Shown piece by piece: positions 22,661-32,942 of a stretch of DNA of 64,000 nt. The translations under genes were made by a program, and so were the position numbers. The notes under the pieces are model-generated. The model saw only the letters and a program-made list of their open reading frames with translations. It had not been told where the DNA came from and searched no databases. Positions within the stretch are counted from its first letter, which is position 1. Every line of letters starts with the position of its first letter. The DNA comes from Bartonella phoceensis (GTDB lineage: Bacteria; Pseudomonadota; Alphaproteobacteria; Rhizobiales; Rhizobiaceae). The DNA lies in contig NZ_CADEAD010000002.1 of NCBI RefSeq assembly GCF_902825145.1, positions 62,001 to 126,000 of the forward strand, written 5' to 3'.

Positions 22661-24528
22661 AGCTATTTTCACCAAATTGCCTCAAAAAAAACCCACTTAT
22701 AAAGGCAAAATGATAAGAACAACAAAATAAATTGCCCACTCATGGAAAAAAGTACTGTGAAATCAATAATCGCAAAAGAATATTCAGCACGGTTATCGCG
22801 ATGTTTCTCATTAAAAACACATGAATTGTATCAACCTCTTCGAGACGTAGGAATAATTCCCCCTCTTGTCAATAACGCACCACAAACAAAAACTTAAAAC
22901 ATGGATATAAAGACAACGCCTCAACCTCGTATAAGCCGACTGGCTAAATACCTCCTAAAGTGCCTAAGAAAGTTCTAAGAACCGTGCAAAATTACATAGA
23001 TAGCAATCGCGAGAAACCAATAATATAAAAGCTTTCTGCACTCTGAAAGGGTAAGCCGTGCTCAATAATCACCTAAAAAATAAAAGGATTTATAAAACAA
23101 ACCTCAAACAACAGCAATGAAACTACATTCAATAACGGTATGAATATATTGCTTGGTAGTTTTTATAAATATAGAAAAAAATACTACTTATTTGGATGAA
23201 TGACTCATTTGCTTTTATTTTTTTGTTAAAAAAGTAGTGCTTAATAACTCGTATTAGAATAATATTTTTATTATTTATATAGTATTTTTATTGTTAATTT
23301 TAAAAATTATATTTTACATTTCTCTAAAATGTATGACAGAAAATTTAAATCAGTATATTGATACAATTTTTTAATGGAGACAAAGGGAAGAGTTCTATAA
23401 ATAATCTTGGTTTAAGCGTAATTTATACGATACATGATTCAACACCTGTTTATGCAAATGATATCACCGTAGTGATTTTGTTTATCACATAGCTACAGAA
23501 TGCTTGAAACCAAGAATTCAGACAAAAGCAGACGAAGTATTTATAGGTGGTGTGGCTAGAGAAGTATCAGGTGTAGTCTCAGCTAGCCTCCAAGGTTTTT
23601 GAAGAGGTGTTCTTGTGGGCTTTGTCCAGAAAGTTTGGGAATTTTGGTTCTCATTGAAAACAAATAACGTATAAAGATATCTCTGAAAATAATAATTTGT
23701 AAGTATTTTCGAAAAAATATCTAAATTGTATTGTATATAACTATGATTTATACATACTTTATAGATAATTATATTTTATAAGTGTATATTATAAATTGTA
23801 TTTCGTTATGACATATTTTACTGATAAACTTATTGCATCGCTTATAGCAACAGTTTTTTTGGTTTAATATATTTTACTGTAAATTTATTGATTACAGTTG
23901 GAAATCTTCTCTAAAAGAAGCATTATTAATAAGATCTATATTCTTTCTTATGAATTTTTCATTTAACTATATTGGTTTATATCAACTTGTGAGAAATATT
24001 TTATATTGGAGGTGCATTCTAAAACCGTAAGAATGTTTTGCATGTTTGTTCTATTTGTCTCTCTCTATGCCACTATTGCCAAAGTATTCTATGGTCTGAG
24101 TTGGAAGTTCTCTATCACAACAGGATTATTGGGAGGAATTCTGTTTTTCCTTTCTGATAGTTTGTGTAAATATTTTAAGTCTATATGAATATCTTAATTT
24201 TTAAAATAAGAGAGTATAAAATAAAAAACATTTAAAGAGGGAAAGCACCTTTATCCTCCTTTTTTAGACTATTGAAAAACTCTCATTTTCTTATGTGCTT
24301 ATAAAAAGTTTATACTATACTTTGTCACATTTAAGCACCCTAAAAGAGCATAAAAATACTCTCTTAAATATAATTGCATCAGAATTTAAAAATTGACTAT
24401 TCTAATCTTTGTAATTTAGTCTAACCTCAAAATGAAGATTTTCATTTAAGAAAAAAATTGGAAAAACTCTGCCAAAGCATAAAATGACAAGGATTGATTT
24501 TTCTAAAAAAAATTAAAAGAGGGAACAT
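22661..24528. other. long AT-rich gap, mostly non-coding
   Basis: Almost 1.9 kb between yggS and acs. Apart from one possible small membrane protein (24033-24188), only short frames occur. One runs from 22742 to 22897 (51 codons, no ribosome site). Around 23400-23620 there are coding-like scraps broken by stops. This may be a decayed gene, but I cannot name it. Confidence 0.5.
24033..24188 (+). CDS. Possible small membrane protein
   Basis: 51 codons from this ATG. An in-frame GTG at 24012 and a TTG at 24006 would give up to 60. The product is hydrophobic with two candidate membrane segments (FVLFVSLYATIAKVFY and TTGLLGGILFFLSD) and a basic end. GGAGG lies at 24008-24012, about 20 nt before this ATG, so initiation is unclear. 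No family is recognised, and it may be a chance frame in an AT-rich gap. Confidence 0.3.
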   Translation: MFCMFVLFVSLYATIAKVFYGLSWKFSITTGLLGGILFFLSDSLCKYFKSI

Positions 24529-26487
24529 ATGTCTGAAAAAATTTATCCAATACAAGAGTATATCAAAAAAAATGCTTTAATCGATGAAGAGACTTATCTC
24601 CAGTGGTATCATGAGAGTATTAATGATCCAGAAAGCTTCTGGGCGAAACAGGGTCAATGTATTGAATGGTTTAAACCTTTTACAAAAGTAAAAAATACTT
24701 CTTTTGACGGTGATGTATCGATTCAATGGTACGAGGATGGAATAACAAATGTTGCCTATAACTGCATTGACCGCCACTTAAAAACCCATGGAGACAAAAT
24801 CGCTCTGATTTGGGAGGGAGATAATCCTTATCATGATAAAAAAATAACCTATAATGAACTTTATGAACATGTTTGCCGTTTTGCCAATATTTTAAAGAAT
24901 CACGGTGTCAAAAAAGGTGACAAAGTCATCATTTACCTAACCATGATCCCCGAAGCAGCCTATGCCATGCTTGCTTGCGCCCGCATTGGTGCCATTCATT
25001 CGGTGATTTTTGCTGGCTTTTCTCCTGAAGCGATAGCAGGACGCATTGTTGACTGTGAATCGACCTTCATCATTACCGCTGATCAGGGCTTGCGTGGTGG
25101 AAAACGGGTTAACTTAAAAGACAATGTTGACCAAGCGATTGAAAGAGCAGCTCATCAGAATATGCATGTGGACCAAGTCATGGTCATACGCCGTACCTGC
25201 GAACCAATTAATTGGGTAGAAGGACGTGATTTTTGGTACCACGAGGAAATGCCTCATACCGCAACGGATTGCCCGGTAGAAAAAATGAATGCAGAAGATC
25301 CACTTTTTATTCTTTACACCTCCGGCTCCATAGGAAAACCCAAAGGTGTTTTGCATACAACAGCTGGTTACCTTATTTACGTATCTATGACCCATAAATA
25401 TGTTTTTGATTATCATCCTGGTGAAATTTACTGGTGTACTGCTGATATTGGCTGGATTACGGGTCATTCTTACTTGATTTATGGCCCTTTATGCAACGCA
25501 GCGACCACTTTAATGTTTGAAGGGACACCAGCTTTTCCCGATAAAAGCAGGTTTTGGGAAATTGTTGATAAACACCAAGTGAACACGCTCTACACAGCAC
25601 CCACAGCCATTCGCACCTTAATGGGTGCGGGAAATGCATTTGTTGAGCGCTCTGAGAGAACATCTTTGCGCCTTTTAGGCACCGTGGGCGAACCAATTAA
25701 TCCAGAAGCATGGGAATGGTTTTACCACACGGTTGGAAATGACCGTTGTCCTATTCTTGATACATGGTGGCAGACCGAAACAGGAGGGCATATAATTACC
25801 CCCTTGCCCGGAGCAACAAAGCTCAAAGCAGGTTCAGCAACACGTCCTTTCTTTGGGGTTCAACTTCAAATCATAGATGAGCAAGGAAATGCTCAGGAAG
25901 GAGCAACAGAAGGCAATCTCTGCATCATTGACTCATGGCCTGGACAAATGCGCACCCTCTATAATGACCATGAACGCTTTATTCAAACCTATTTTTCCAC
26001 CTATAAAGGAAAATATTTTACAGGCGATGGTTGTAGACGCGATAGCGATGGCTATTATTGGATTACGGGACGGGTGGATGATATTCTCAATGTTTCTGGG
26101 CACCGGCTAGGGACAGCAGAAATTGAATCAACGCTTGTTTCTCATCCTGCTGTTTCAGAAGCCGCTGTTGTTGGTTACCCTCATCCCATTAAAGGACAGG
26201 GAATTTATAGTTTCGTCACCTTAATGGAAGGAACATCCGTGAGTGAAGAGTTGCAAAAAGACCTTATCAAGCATGTAAGAAAAGAGATAGGCTCCATTGC
26301 CACATTGGATCAAATTCAGTTTGCTCCTCAGCTCCCCAAAACGCGATCGGGAAAAATTATGAGACGTATTTTACGCAAAATTGCTGAAAATAATTTTGAC
26401 AATCTAGGAGATACTTCAACACTTGCCGAACCACAAGTCGTTGATGATCTTATTGCTAATCGCCAAAATAAAGAAGCCACAGTTTAA
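24529..26487 (+). CDS. acs: Acetyl-CoA synthetase
   Basis: 652-residue ANL-superfamily enzyme that activates acetate to acetyl-CoA through acetyl-AMP. The adenylation motif at residues 263-273 reads [11 protein letters not shown], and WWQTETGG is near 413. The C-terminal catalytic lysine (K609, in [10 protein letters not shown]) is the site normally controlled by acetylation. The length equals that of E. coli Acs. The usual threonine of the SGSTGKPKG motif is replaced by isoleucine here. It stands alone between two large gaps, and GAGGG precedes the ATG. Confidence 0.96.
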   Translation: MSEKIYPIQEYIKKNALIDEETYLQWYHESINDPESFWAKQGQCIEWFKPFTKVKNTSFDGDVSIQWYEDGITNVAYNCIDRHLKTHGDKIALIWEGDNPYHDKKITYNELYEHVCRFANILKNHGVKKGDKVIIYLTMIPEAAYAMLACARIGAIHSVIFAGFSPEAIAGRIVDCESTFIITADQGLRGGKRVNLKDNVDQAIERAAHQNMHVDQVMVIRRTCEPINWVEGRDFWYHEEMPHTATDCPVEKMNAEDPLFILYTSGSIGKPKGVLHTTAGYLIYVSMTHKYVFDYHPGEIYWCTADIGWITGHSYLIYGPLCNAATTLMFEGTPAFPDKSRFWEIVDKHQVNTLYTAPTAIRTLMGAGNAFVERSERTSLRLLGTVGEPINPEAWEWFYHTVGNDRCPILDTWWQTETGGHIITPLPGATKLKAGSATRPFFGVQLQIIDEQGNAQEGATEGNLCIIDSWPGQMRTLYNDHERFIQTYFSTYKGKYFTGDGCRRDSDGYYWITGRVDDILNVSGHRLGTAEIESTLVSHPAVSEAAVVGYPHPIKGQGIYSFVTLMEGTSVSEELQKDLIKHVRKEIGSIATLDQIQFAPQLPKTRSGKIMRRILRKIAENNFDNLGDTSTLAEPQVVDDLIANRQNKEATV

Positions 26488-26995
26488 CGCAGAATACCAT
26501 CGGTGGCTTTAGCCTTTCCGCTAAAAAATGATTTTGACATTTTTGCTACAGTCACCGACCCAAAAAAGGGAAAAGCGAAAGAAGCTTTACAATACCCTGA
26601 AAATAGACACTTTTTCTCCATAGGCAAACAAGAAATGATTAAAGATCAAAGCTGTGGAACATGAATTGTAGTAGGGATAGAGTTATCAATATAAAGTATT
26701 TTTTTACCAATCACCAAACGAAAAAGATCACTCCTAAGCAAAAAAACGGAAGCAACGGTTTTTATGTTTATGCTAGAATGACCTCAGAATTCCTGCTAAA
26801 CTCATAAACAAAGAAAAACAAGGAAAGAGGGTAATTCAAGATACTACACACAATATTTTTTAATAACAAACGAAAAATGGTGAAAGAAAAAAATATTTTA
26901 AGAACCGTGGGATATGACCCCAACCAAGAGCCTAAAAGAATAAAAGCAAAAGTCCTTATAATGATGCAAGAGAACAACAGAAGTGGTAACAAAAA
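26488..26995. other. intergenic, acs-ftsE
   Basis: About 510 nt with no convincing coding frame, RNA or repeat on either strand. Confidence 0.5.
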
Positions 26996-27655
26996 GTGAT
27001 TCATTTTGAAAATGTTGGTTTGCGCTATGGAATGGGACCAGAAGTCCTTCGTGATATTAGCTTTCATATTCCTCCTGGATCCTTTCAATTTCTCACGGGT
27101 GCCTCTGGTGCAGGTAAGACATCGTTGATGCGTCTGATGTTTTTGGCACTCAAACCCACCCGCGGCCATATTGATCTCTTTGGAAACGATACAGCACTGC
27201 TCAAACGACAAGAGCTCCCTGCACTTCGGCGACGTATTGGTGTTGTTTTTCAAGACTTTCGTCTTCTTGATCACATGACCACCTACGAAAATGTCTCTCT
27301 ACCATTACGCATTAAGGGACAAGAAGAAGCAACCTATCGCAGTGAAGTAGAAGATCTTCTCTGTTGGGTAGGTCTTGGAGACCATATTCATGTTTTACCC
27401 CCTGTTCTTTCAGGTGGAGAGAAACAAAGAGTAGCAATTGCCCGCGCGCTCATTGATCAACCGGAAATTTTGCTTGCTGATGAACCAACAGGAAACGTTG
27501 ATCCACCTTTGGCAAAACGTCTGCTCCGCTTGTTTATTGAATTAAACCGTTTTGGAACGGCTGTCATCATTGCCACCCATGATATCGCCTTGATGGAACA
27601 AGTTGCAGCACGACGGATGCTTCTCCATAACGGACGGATGACAATTCATGAATAA
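26996..27655 (+). CDS. ftsE: Cell-division ABC ATPase FtsE
   Basis: 219-residue ATPase of the FtsEX complex, which couples the divisome to peptidoglycan hydrolase activation. Walker A is GASGAGKTS near residue 36, the ABC signature LSGGEKQRVAIARAL near 139, and Walker B ILLADEPTGN near 160. The start is GTG (MIHFENVGLRYG). The frame overlaps ftsX by 8 nt, indicating coupled translation. Confidence 0.94.
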   Translation: MIHFENVGLRYGMGPEVLRDISFHIPPGSFQFLTGASGAGKTSLMRLMFLALKPTRGHIDLFGNDTALLKRQELPALRRRIGVVFQDFRLLDHMTTYENVSLPLRIKGQEEATYRSEVEDLLCWVGLGDHIHVLPPVLSGGEKQRVAIARALIDQPEILLADEPTGNVDPPLAKRLLRLFIELNRFGTAVIIATHDIALMEQVAARRMLLHNGRMTIHE

Positions 27656-28601
27656 GTCTTTCTCCATTTTTCCACGCGATAAAAAAAATACAACTGCAAT
27701 TATTCCCAGTGGGAACATTTCCGGGCAAGCACTGATTGCAGTGATTGCTATTATGACATTTCTTTCAAGCCTCACATTGATCAGTGTTGATTTAGTACAG
27801 CGTGCAGCGCGTAACTGGAGCAGTCAAATTAGCTATGAAGCTACCATTCAAATACGCCCCGTTGAAAATGTGGATATCGAAAAATCCCTTCATGATGCGG
27901 TTCAATTGGTTAAAACATTTAACGGTATAGACGATGCCATAATTGTTGACCAAACAGCCACTGAAAAATTGCTTGAACCTTGGCTTGGAAAGGGTTTAAG
28001 CTTAAATGAATTGCCTATTCCCCGCCTTATCATCGTAACACTGAAAGAGAATGAAGAGATCAACTTTCATGCAATCAATCACGCCATTAAAACACGAATT
28101 CCAGGAGGCCAATTTGATGATCACCGTATTTGGATAAATCGTTTTACAACAATGGCCCACACCACTGTTTTCATTGGCTTCTCAATTTTAATATTGGTTC
28201 TAGGTTCATTGGTTCTCACGGTTATCTTTGCCACACGCAATGCATTGGCAGAAAATGCACATATCATCAATGTGTTATACTTTCTGGGGACTGAAATGCT
28301 TTTCATTGCACGCCAATTTGACTGGCATTTTTTTAAAACTGCGCTGCGGGGTGCATTATATGGCGGTATTGCAAGCGCACTTCTGTTTGCTGTTTTTATC
28401 CTTTGGACCAACTATAACATAGGGAGAGTGGAAGCCAGCCAAATCACTGCTTTGTTTGGGCATTTTTCCATAAGTTCCATTCCTTATGGAAAAATCATTG
28501 GCCTTATTTTTTTCGTTTCTTTTCTTACCATGCTTACAAACCACATGACTATTTTAGCACAACTTAAAAAAATTGATCAATGTGAAAACGGTTTATTTTA
28601 A
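27648..28601 (+). CDS. ftsX: Cell-division protein FtsX
   Basis: 317-residue inner-membrane partner of FtsE. There is a cytoplasmic N-terminus, a first membrane segment near residues 26-48, and a periplasmic domain (about 50-165). Three further membrane segments (near 172-196, 222-250 and 280-305) follow. This is the four-segment FtsX/MacB-permease layout. It overlaps ftsE, and the YdcF-like gene follows 4 nt after its stop. Confidence 0.9.
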   Translation: MNKSFSIFPRDKKNTTAIIPSGNISGQALIAVIAIMTFLSSLTLISVDLVQRAARNWSSQISYEATIQIRPVENVDIEKSLHDAVQLVKTFNGIDDAIIVDQTATEKLLEPWLGKGLSLNELPIPRLIIVTLKENEEINFHAINHAIKTRIPGGQFDDHRIWINRFTTMAHTTVFIGFSILILVLGSLVLTVIFATRNALAENAHIINVLYFLGTEMLFIARQFDWHFFKTALRGALYGGIASALLFAVFILWTNYNIGRVEASQITALFGHFSISSIPYGKIIGLIFFVSFLTMLTNHMTILAQLKKIDQCENGLF

Positions 28602-28605
28602 TTGT

Positions 28606-29280
28606 ATGATTCACGACTCACAAAATTCTCAGTCACTGATGCAAGACAATCAAGAGCATTCCCTGAAAAAATATGCCACAGGTAATTTATGGAATTTTTG
28701 TTGCGTGTTTCGCTATTTTTCATCGATAGTATTTTTTCTTTTAACAGTTGTTCTATTTTTTTGTATCGGTTTTGTTATTTTTTCTGAAAAAACCGAACGA
28801 CTTCAACCACCAAACACTTTATCAAAAGCAGATGCAATCATTGTTCTTACAGGGGGAGAAAACCGGATAGAAAAAGGGCTCAGTCTCTTACAAAAGGGGC
28901 TTGGTGCGCGGCTCTTGATCACGGGTGTTAACACAACAACCAATTTGAAAAATCTTATGTATAGTACGCATATTACCCCACAGCTTTTCACCTGTTGCGT
29001 TGATATCGGATATCAAGCGACCAACACAAAAGGTAACGCTGAAGAAAGTGCCGCTTGGATCAAAAAACACCACTATAAAACACTTTATATCGTCACCCAC
29101 GATTACCACATGTGGCGCTCTTTGCGTGAACTGAAATATCTCATGCCTGACATTACTTTCATTGCTTATCCCGTTAAAAAGAGTGGCAATGAAAGCACGA
29201 TACAACAACTCAATCAAATGCGCATTCTTGCATTCCAATATATCAAAACCATCCACGTCTACATAAGGACCGTATTCTGA
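28606..29280 (+). CDS. YdcF-like DUF218 protein
   Basis: 224 residues. One N-terminal membrane segment lies near residues 35-60, followed by the DUF218/YdcF domain. Motifs are ADAIIVLTGGENRIEKGLSLL near 79, NTKGNAEESAAWI near 140 and TLYIVTHDYHMWRSL near 160, where the family has its conserved acidic and basic residues. DUF218 proteins such as SanA and ElyC act at the cell envelope. The ftsE-ftsX-YdcF order is usual in Rhizobiales. I used the ATG just after the ftsX stop, although the frame extends into ftsX. No strong ribosome site is seen. Confidence 0.82.
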   Translation: MIHDSQNSQSLMQDNQEHSLKKYATGNLWNFCCVFRYFSSIVFFLLTVVLFFCIGFVIFSEKTERLQPPNTLSKADAIIVLTGGENRIEKGLSLLQKGLGARLLITGVNTTTNLKNLMYSTHITPQLFTCCVDIGYQATNTKGNAEESAAWIKKHHYKTLYIVTHDYHMWRSLRELKYLMPDITFIAYPVKKSGNESTIQQLNQMRILAFQYIKTIHVYIRTVF

Positions 29281-29647
29281 GTTTTCCCTTCCTCATTTTC
29301 TAAAAAATTTGCCATAAGATAAGCAACACCGTCGTTCTTTACCAATCCAATATTGCAAAAAACACTTGAGAATGTTCATAAGGGGATGTTCATAAAAGGT
29401 ATTATTTTCAGGACTCAAACACCAACCCTACCTATGATGTACAAAAGAATGGTCCTGATTGCTTCAAGATAAGCAGTCTAAAAATGAGAAAACTAAGATA
29501 TCCAAGGTTCTTATTCAAATTGAATAATGGTAAATTACCCTTTACAAATCAAGGCATTTATCTGTGCACACCTCACACATTCTAGTAAAATACCTTATAT
29601 AGAAACTTTAAAAGCCTTCTATTACTACCGCTCTAAAGAGTGGTGTT
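29281..29647. other. intergenic after the YdcF-like gene
   Basis: About 370 nt with no coding frame. It lies at the downstream edge of the restriction-enzyme relic. Confidence 0.5.
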
Positions 29648-30271
29648 TTACCACTGTGCTTCAAAAGACGTTCTTTTACGGCACAACGGATAACTGAACA
29701 TTTTCAGTCTCTCGCACTTCCAATTTTGGGAGAGACTATGCACAATTTTTATTGTTTCTAAGCTTACTGTAATAATCCGTTGAAACAATTCCAGAGGATA
29801 GGCTGGGTTCCCCACTGTCTCAACAGCATAGCGATTAGCATCATTAACGATACCGCGCACTTTATCCGTTTTGACCACCTGCCGCTCCATCACCCATTCA
29901 AGAACAGGTCTACCACTGACCACATACTCATAAGCTTCAAGAGGAATATTCTACATTGTGTTATTCGCATTATAAACCACAGTGCTTTTATCAAGAACAC
30001 CACACTTACCCACAAATTTCATCGCTTCAACACGGTAAAAACTCACTTCATCAGAAATCATCCAAGTTCTTGGATCACCCTTTTTATAAATAACGGGATA
30101 GGGCTCAACCTCTTCATAATTCCTATACAAATCACCAAGCTTTCACCCTACTGTCACAAAAGCCCAAAAATCCTCTATTTTTTTAACTGTTGGAATTCGC
30201 TGCAATTCTTTAGACAAATTATGCGCATAACGTGCACGATAATCCTCAAATTGAAAATAGTTTAATCTCAT
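29648..30271 (-). pseudogene. Relic of a type ISP restriction-modification/helicase protein, C-terminal end
   Basis: One minus-strand frame reads as about 205 codons with two internal stops: a TGA after FWAFVTVG and a TAG after VYNANNTM. The segments between the stops are EDYRARYAHNLSKELQRIP, KLGDLYRNYEEVEPYPVIY, FYRVEAMKF, IPLEAYEYVVSGRPVLEWV, MERQVVKTDKVRGIVNDAN and NPAYPLELFQRIITVSLET. These follow the order and wording of the C-terminal region of type ISP restriction-modification enzymes (fused helicase, methylase and target recognition). The first ~1,000 residues of such a protein are absent, so it is a dead fragment. The family call is from memory of conserved wording. Confidence 0.72.
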
Positions 30272-30310
30272 ACTCAAGAGGAAGACAATGCAACAAAGTA
30301 TATCGTAAAA

Positions 30311-30445
30311 TTAATCTCCAGCTCTACCGATACACATAATAATAAATGAAGCAATTACCATTCCCAGTATTATAAGCCTATAAGTGTACTCACCTAGCCC
30401 TTCATAAGAAACTGGAACTTCGTGTGAATCTGTAGCTCCATCGCA
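30311..30445 (-). pseudogene. Possible relic: C-terminal end of an unknown membrane protein
   Basis: The minus strand is open for 44 codons before a TAA. It reads EVPVSYEGLGEY, then a hydrophobic segment LIILGMVIASFIIMCI, and a short end. It has no start codon, and a stop lies just upstream. The sequence looks coding-like but no family is recognised. Confidence 0.3.
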
Positions 30446-30950
30446 TCAAGCTATCAAGACTCCCAAACTAAACTTTACTCATACGAGCGCCCCTCCCTTT
30501 GCCATCCAACCTGTAAGAAAAAGAACCGATTCACGAATAAACAAAAGGAAAAGAAAAACTCTATAGGTTAACACACCTCGTATACCAGTTTATTTTTTTG
30601 GATATAAGTCGTTTTTTGTTTAAACTTGCTTCTCCATTATCTCGTGTGCCAATAGATACCTCTCCACTCTCCCTCCTACTTCGAGGTTAATAGGTTAAAG
30701 TCCTAAAGTTACTACATATTGTAGTTTGTATAGCGAAAAAACACGACAAAAAATTATTCATGATAGGTTGTGCCGTAAAAACTTATTCTTTAATGTGAAG
30801 ATACAAAGCACGCTCCACCTAGCGAATAAAGCATCTTCTAAGATAAAACCACGAAGAATACGAAACCTTTCCTATCCGTGTTTTACTCCATAAACACTTT
30901 ATCCAAGTGGATCGCGTAACAATACCCCTATCTATTATAATGATTGATGC
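30446..30950. other. intergenic downstream of macB
   Basis: About 500 nt, AT-rich, with no coding frame supported. Confidence 0.5.
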
Positions 30951-32939
30951 TTAATCACGCGAAAGTGCGACAACAGGATCCAATCTTGAAGCTTGCCGCG
31001 CTGGTGAAAAGCCAAAACATATCCCAATAAGAGTGGAAAAAGTAAGGGATAGGATGATTGAATCAATTGTATAAACCAGGTGGATAGGTGCCTTAAAGAG
31101 TAAAAACAAACCACCAATAGAAAAGCCAAAGAGGATTCCCAAACCTCCACCAATCACACAAACCAAAATTGCTTCAATGAGAAATTGCTGCAAAATATCA
31201 CTCTGACGCGCCCCCACTGCCATACGCACCCCAATTTCATTAACCCGCTCAGAAACAGTGACCAGCATAATGTTCATCACCCCAATCCCACCGACAATCA
31301 ATGAAATAGCTGCAATAGAAGACACTAAAAGCGTTAAGATATGGGTACTTTCCATGATACGCTCACGAAAGAATTCTGAATTTCTAATGAAAAAATCTTC
31401 CCCACCATGCCGCATACTTAAAAATCTTTTTACCATAGTCTCCGCCAAATGTGAATCGATATTATCGGCAATCTTCACCATAATTGCCCGTACCTGTGTT
31501 GTTCCAAGGAAACGCGTTTGCACCGTTGTATAGGGTAAATAAATTTGCAACGTATTTGATACACCCCCATTTGCCTGATTTTTGGGGTCCACAACACCGA
31601 CAATACGCGCGGGAACATTCCCCACATGTACGACTTTTCCAAGAGGGCTCTTACGGCTATGAGGAAAAAGAATAGGAATTGCATCCTTTTCGACCACGAG
31701 ATCAACCGCCCGATTACGCACACTTTTTTGATCAAATAACTGCCCCTCAACAGCGGTAAGCCCCTGTGTTTGAAAGAACTGTTCTCCCACCCCTACAACC
31801 ACAGTATTCACTTCAATTGAGCCAAATCGCACTTTCGATTTTACAGAAAGTTGCGGTGTTACACCAGAAACATAGGGCAACTTTGACAAAGCCTCTGCAT
31901 CCGCTTCAACAAGGCTTGTTATTTTCTCTGCTTGTGGATCAGAAAAGCTTTTTCCTGGAAAAATTGTTAATGTATTGGAGCCTAAACTTTTAAAATTTTC
32001 CAATATCTTTTCTCGCGTACCATTTCCCAAAGCCACCATAGCAATAATCGCTCCAATACCGATAATCACTCCAAGCATTGTTAAAAAAGTTCGCATGCGG
32101 TGCGCATTCATTGCCAACAAAGCCATGACAAACGATTCACGAAAATGCTCTACAAAAGAACGAAAAAAACTGAGTAACTTGGGATCTTTCAGATTTTGTT
32201 TTTCATGAAGAAGTATGCTCTCAGGCCTTTTTTTTGCAACCTTTGACACATTGTTAGCAATAATTTCCCCATCACTGATTTCAATAATACGCTCTGCTCT
32301 TTCAGCTACCTGCATATCGTGCGTTACAATGACAATGGTGCGCCCTTCTTGATGAAGCTCATCCAAAATACGCAACACTTCTTGACCACTTTGTTTGTCC
32401 AATGCACCGGTTGGTTCATCCGCCAGAATAACCTCTGCATTATTCATCAGGGCACGGGCAATAGAAACACGTTGCTGCTGCCCCCCCGAAAGTTGATTTG
32501 GATAATGATTTATTCGATCACCCATACCTAAACGCTTTAGAAGATCCTCTGCACGTTTTTTTCTTAAATCTGGTGCACACCCTGCATAAATAGCTGGAAT
32601 TTCTACATTGCCAAGCGCTGTTAATTCATTCAATAAATGATAGCGCTGAAAAATAAATCCAAAATGATTGCGCCGCAAAGCTGACAATTCATCAGCAGAA
32701 AGGGTAGCTGTTTCTCTTCCTGAAATCAAATAACGACCAGAATTTGGTCGATCCAGGCAGCCTAGAATATTCATCAAGGTGGATTTTCCTGAACCGGAAG
32801 CTCCCACAATCGCCACCATTTCACCACGCTTAATGGTGAGATTCATGTTTTTCAAAACAGTAAAAAATGTTTCACCAGCAGGAAATATGCGCACAACATC
32901 TTCCAACACGAGGACAGCATCTGCTTGCTTTGCTTTCAT
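30951..32939 (-). CDS. macB: MacB-type ABC exporter (ATPase-permease fusion)
   Basis: 662 residues. The N-terminal ABC ATPase has Walker [10 protein letters not shown] near residue 49, signature [15 protein letters not shown] near 149, and Walker [13 protein letters not shown] near 170. It is joined to a MacB permease: a membrane segment near 285, a large periplasmic domain (~315-530) and three C-terminal membrane segments. Such proteins drive export of macrolides, peptides or siderophores through a MacA/TolC-type stack. It is the last gene of the OMF-macA-macB operon, 3 nt behind macA. The real substrate is unknown. Confidence 0.92.
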   Translation of the reverse strand: MKAKQADAVLVLEDVVRIFPAGETFFTVLKNMNLTIKRGEMVAIVGASGSGKSTLMNILGCLDRPNSGRYLISGRETATLSADELSALRRNHFGFIFQRYHLLNELTALGNVEIPAIYAGCAPDLRKKRAEDLLKRLGMGDRINHYPNQLSGGQQQRVSIARALMNNAEVILADEPTGALDKQSGQEVLRILDELHQEGRTIVIVTHDMQVAERAERIIEISDGEIIANNVSKVAKKRPESILLHEKQNLKDPKLLSFFRSFVEHFRESFVMALLAMNAHRMRTFLTMLGVIIGIGAIIAMVALGNGTREKILENFKSLGSNTLTIFPGKSFSDPQAEKITSLVEADAEALSKLPYVSGVTPQLSVKSKVRFGSIEVNTVVVGVGEQFFQTQGLTAVEGQLFDQKSVRNRAVDLVVEKDAIPILFPHSRKSPLGKVVHVGNVPARIVGVVDPKNQANGGVSNTLQIYLPYTTVQTRFLGTTQVRAIMVKIADNIDSHLAETMVKRFLSMRHGGEDFFIRNSEFFRERIMESTHILTLLVSSIAAISLIVGGIGVMNIMLVTVSERVNEIGVRMAVGARQSDILQQFLIEAILVCVIGGGLGILFGFSIGGLFLLFKAPIHLVYTIDSIILSLTFSTLIGICFGFSPARQASRLDPVVALSRD

Positions 32940-32942
32940 GCT

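Noticed and set aside
22742..22897. 51-codon plus-strand frame after yggS
   Set aside because: No ribosome site, no known family, and of chance length. Mentioned only in the gap description.
29780..30265. Plus-strand frame of 161 codons
   Set aside because: It is the antisense of the restriction-enzyme relic. The minus strand carries the family-like wording, while the plus product is His/Ile/Asn-rich with no domain.
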